Assembly: GCA_013824385.1 (NCBI GenBank)
Contig: PNNU01000267.1
Location: forward strand, 1 to 5,318
DNA from: Anaerolinea sp.
GTDB taxonomy: Bacteria; Chloroflexota; Anaerolineae; Anaerolineales; Anaerolineaceae
Length of the DNA stretch: 5,318 nucleotides
Reading direction: 5' to 3'
Notes under the pieces: model-generated
What the model was told of the DNA's origin: nothing
The model's input: only the letters and a program-made list of their open reading frames with translations
Database searches by the model: none
Position numbers and translations under genes: made by a program
Shown: in pieces, positions 4,971 to 5,318 of the stretch
How the letters are laid out: every line of letters begins with the position of its first letter
How positions within the stretch are numbered: position 1 is the stretch's first letter

Positions 4971-5318
4971 CTATAAATCGCAGATCTGGATGGCCACATT
5001 GGAAAAAATGGGACTTAAAACCGTGTTCGTGCCACCCATATTGACCGCACTGAATTGATATTCAACCCGGCCAGTAAGATACTGCCGGAAATCATTCACA
5101 TTGTTACGATCCGCAGTCAAGAAACTTGAGTCTGGGGTCATGGATGCCAACCAGGTTTCACCGGATTCAATATACATTAACGTGGATATCCATGCCGTGG
5201 CTTGTGAACCGTCACTTTTTGACAGGCGGAACCGCACACTCACCTGTTCGGCTTTACTGGATTTCGGAATGGTGACCCTTACATCCACGGCTTTCTTACC
5301 GCATCCGCTGCCATAAAC
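4971..5318 (-). CDS. C-terminal part of a probable secreted protein with Ig-like beta domain (5' end outside window)
   Basis: The frame is open to the right edge, giving at least 115 residues that end at TAG (4973-4971). It begins VYGSGCGKKAVDVRVTIP and ends SNVAIQICDL; between them alternating hydrophobic strands (VSVRFRL, WISTLMYI, VEYQFSAVNMGG) suggest a beta sandwich of the Ig/fibronectin kind. The only two cysteines sit at its two ends and could close the domain with a disulfide, consistent with export. The pattern (GSGC, about 20 residues, VRFRLSKSDGS) resembles C-terminal domains I recall from Chloroflexota extracellular proteins. The GTG at 5288 is an internal codon, not a supported start. 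The main part of the protein and its function are outside the window. No clear terminator follows before the VOC promoter. Confidence 0.75.
   Translation of the reverse strand, partial: VYGSGCGKKAVDVRVTIPKSSKAEQVSVRFRLSKSDGSQATAWISTLMYIESGETWLASMTPDSSFLTADRNNVNDFRQYLTGRVEYQFSAVNMGGTNTVLSPIFSNVAIQICDL

Noticed and set aside
1..5318. tRNA, rRNA, CRISPR array, insertion sequence or prophage signals
   Set aside because: No cloverleaf, evenly spaced repeats, transposase-like protein or terminal inverted repeats with target duplications were seen on either strand.

Overview
The window is a bacterial chromosomal segment of moderate GC (roughly 45-50% by eye, with AT-rich intergenic gaps). No mobile element, RNA gene or CRISPR array was recognised. 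The gene set suggests a Chloroflexota (Anaerolineae-like) bacterium: a LiaS/LiaR-type two-component pair, an ECF sigma factor with a DUF4179-like membrane anti-sigma candidate, and a secreted Ig-like domain with terminal cysteines. This assignment rests on remembered family resemblance, not on a search.

Layout. Positions 1-1236 (+) hold the 3' part of a NarL/LiaS-type histidine kinase overlapping a complete NarL/LiaR-type response regulator. Positions 1237-1429 are an AT-rich gap with a consensus promoter (TTGACA, 17 bp, TATAAT) and dense inverted repeats of a TTATTG half-site. It drives a two-gene operon (1430-2124, +): a four-helix DUF2975 membrane protein overlapping a YozG-like Cro/C1 regulator. 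Positions 2125-2321 separate convergent transcription units and carry a hairpin that can terminate either or both. On the minus strand, 4270-2322 is an ECF sigma factor gene overlapping a gene for a single-pass membrane protein with a large extracytoplasmic part, most likely its anti-sigma factor. Further upstream on the same strand are a strong terminator hairpin (4323-4358), a small VOC/glyoxalase-fold gene (4855-4451) with its own operator-covered promoter, and the 3' end of a secreted Ig-like protein gene that runs off the right edge.

How the genes fit together. Three separate signal-to-transcription modules lie side by side: a phosphorelay, a membrane protein/HTH pair and a sigma/anti-sigma pair. 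Each is sealed by a translational overlap of 4-8 bp, so sensor and regulator are made together. The VOC gene looks like an independently repressed single-gene unit. No module is clearly a new system. The points most worth following are the zinc-finger-less anti-sigma candidate with a second well-placed internal start, and the operator architectures in front of the DUF2975 and VOC genes.
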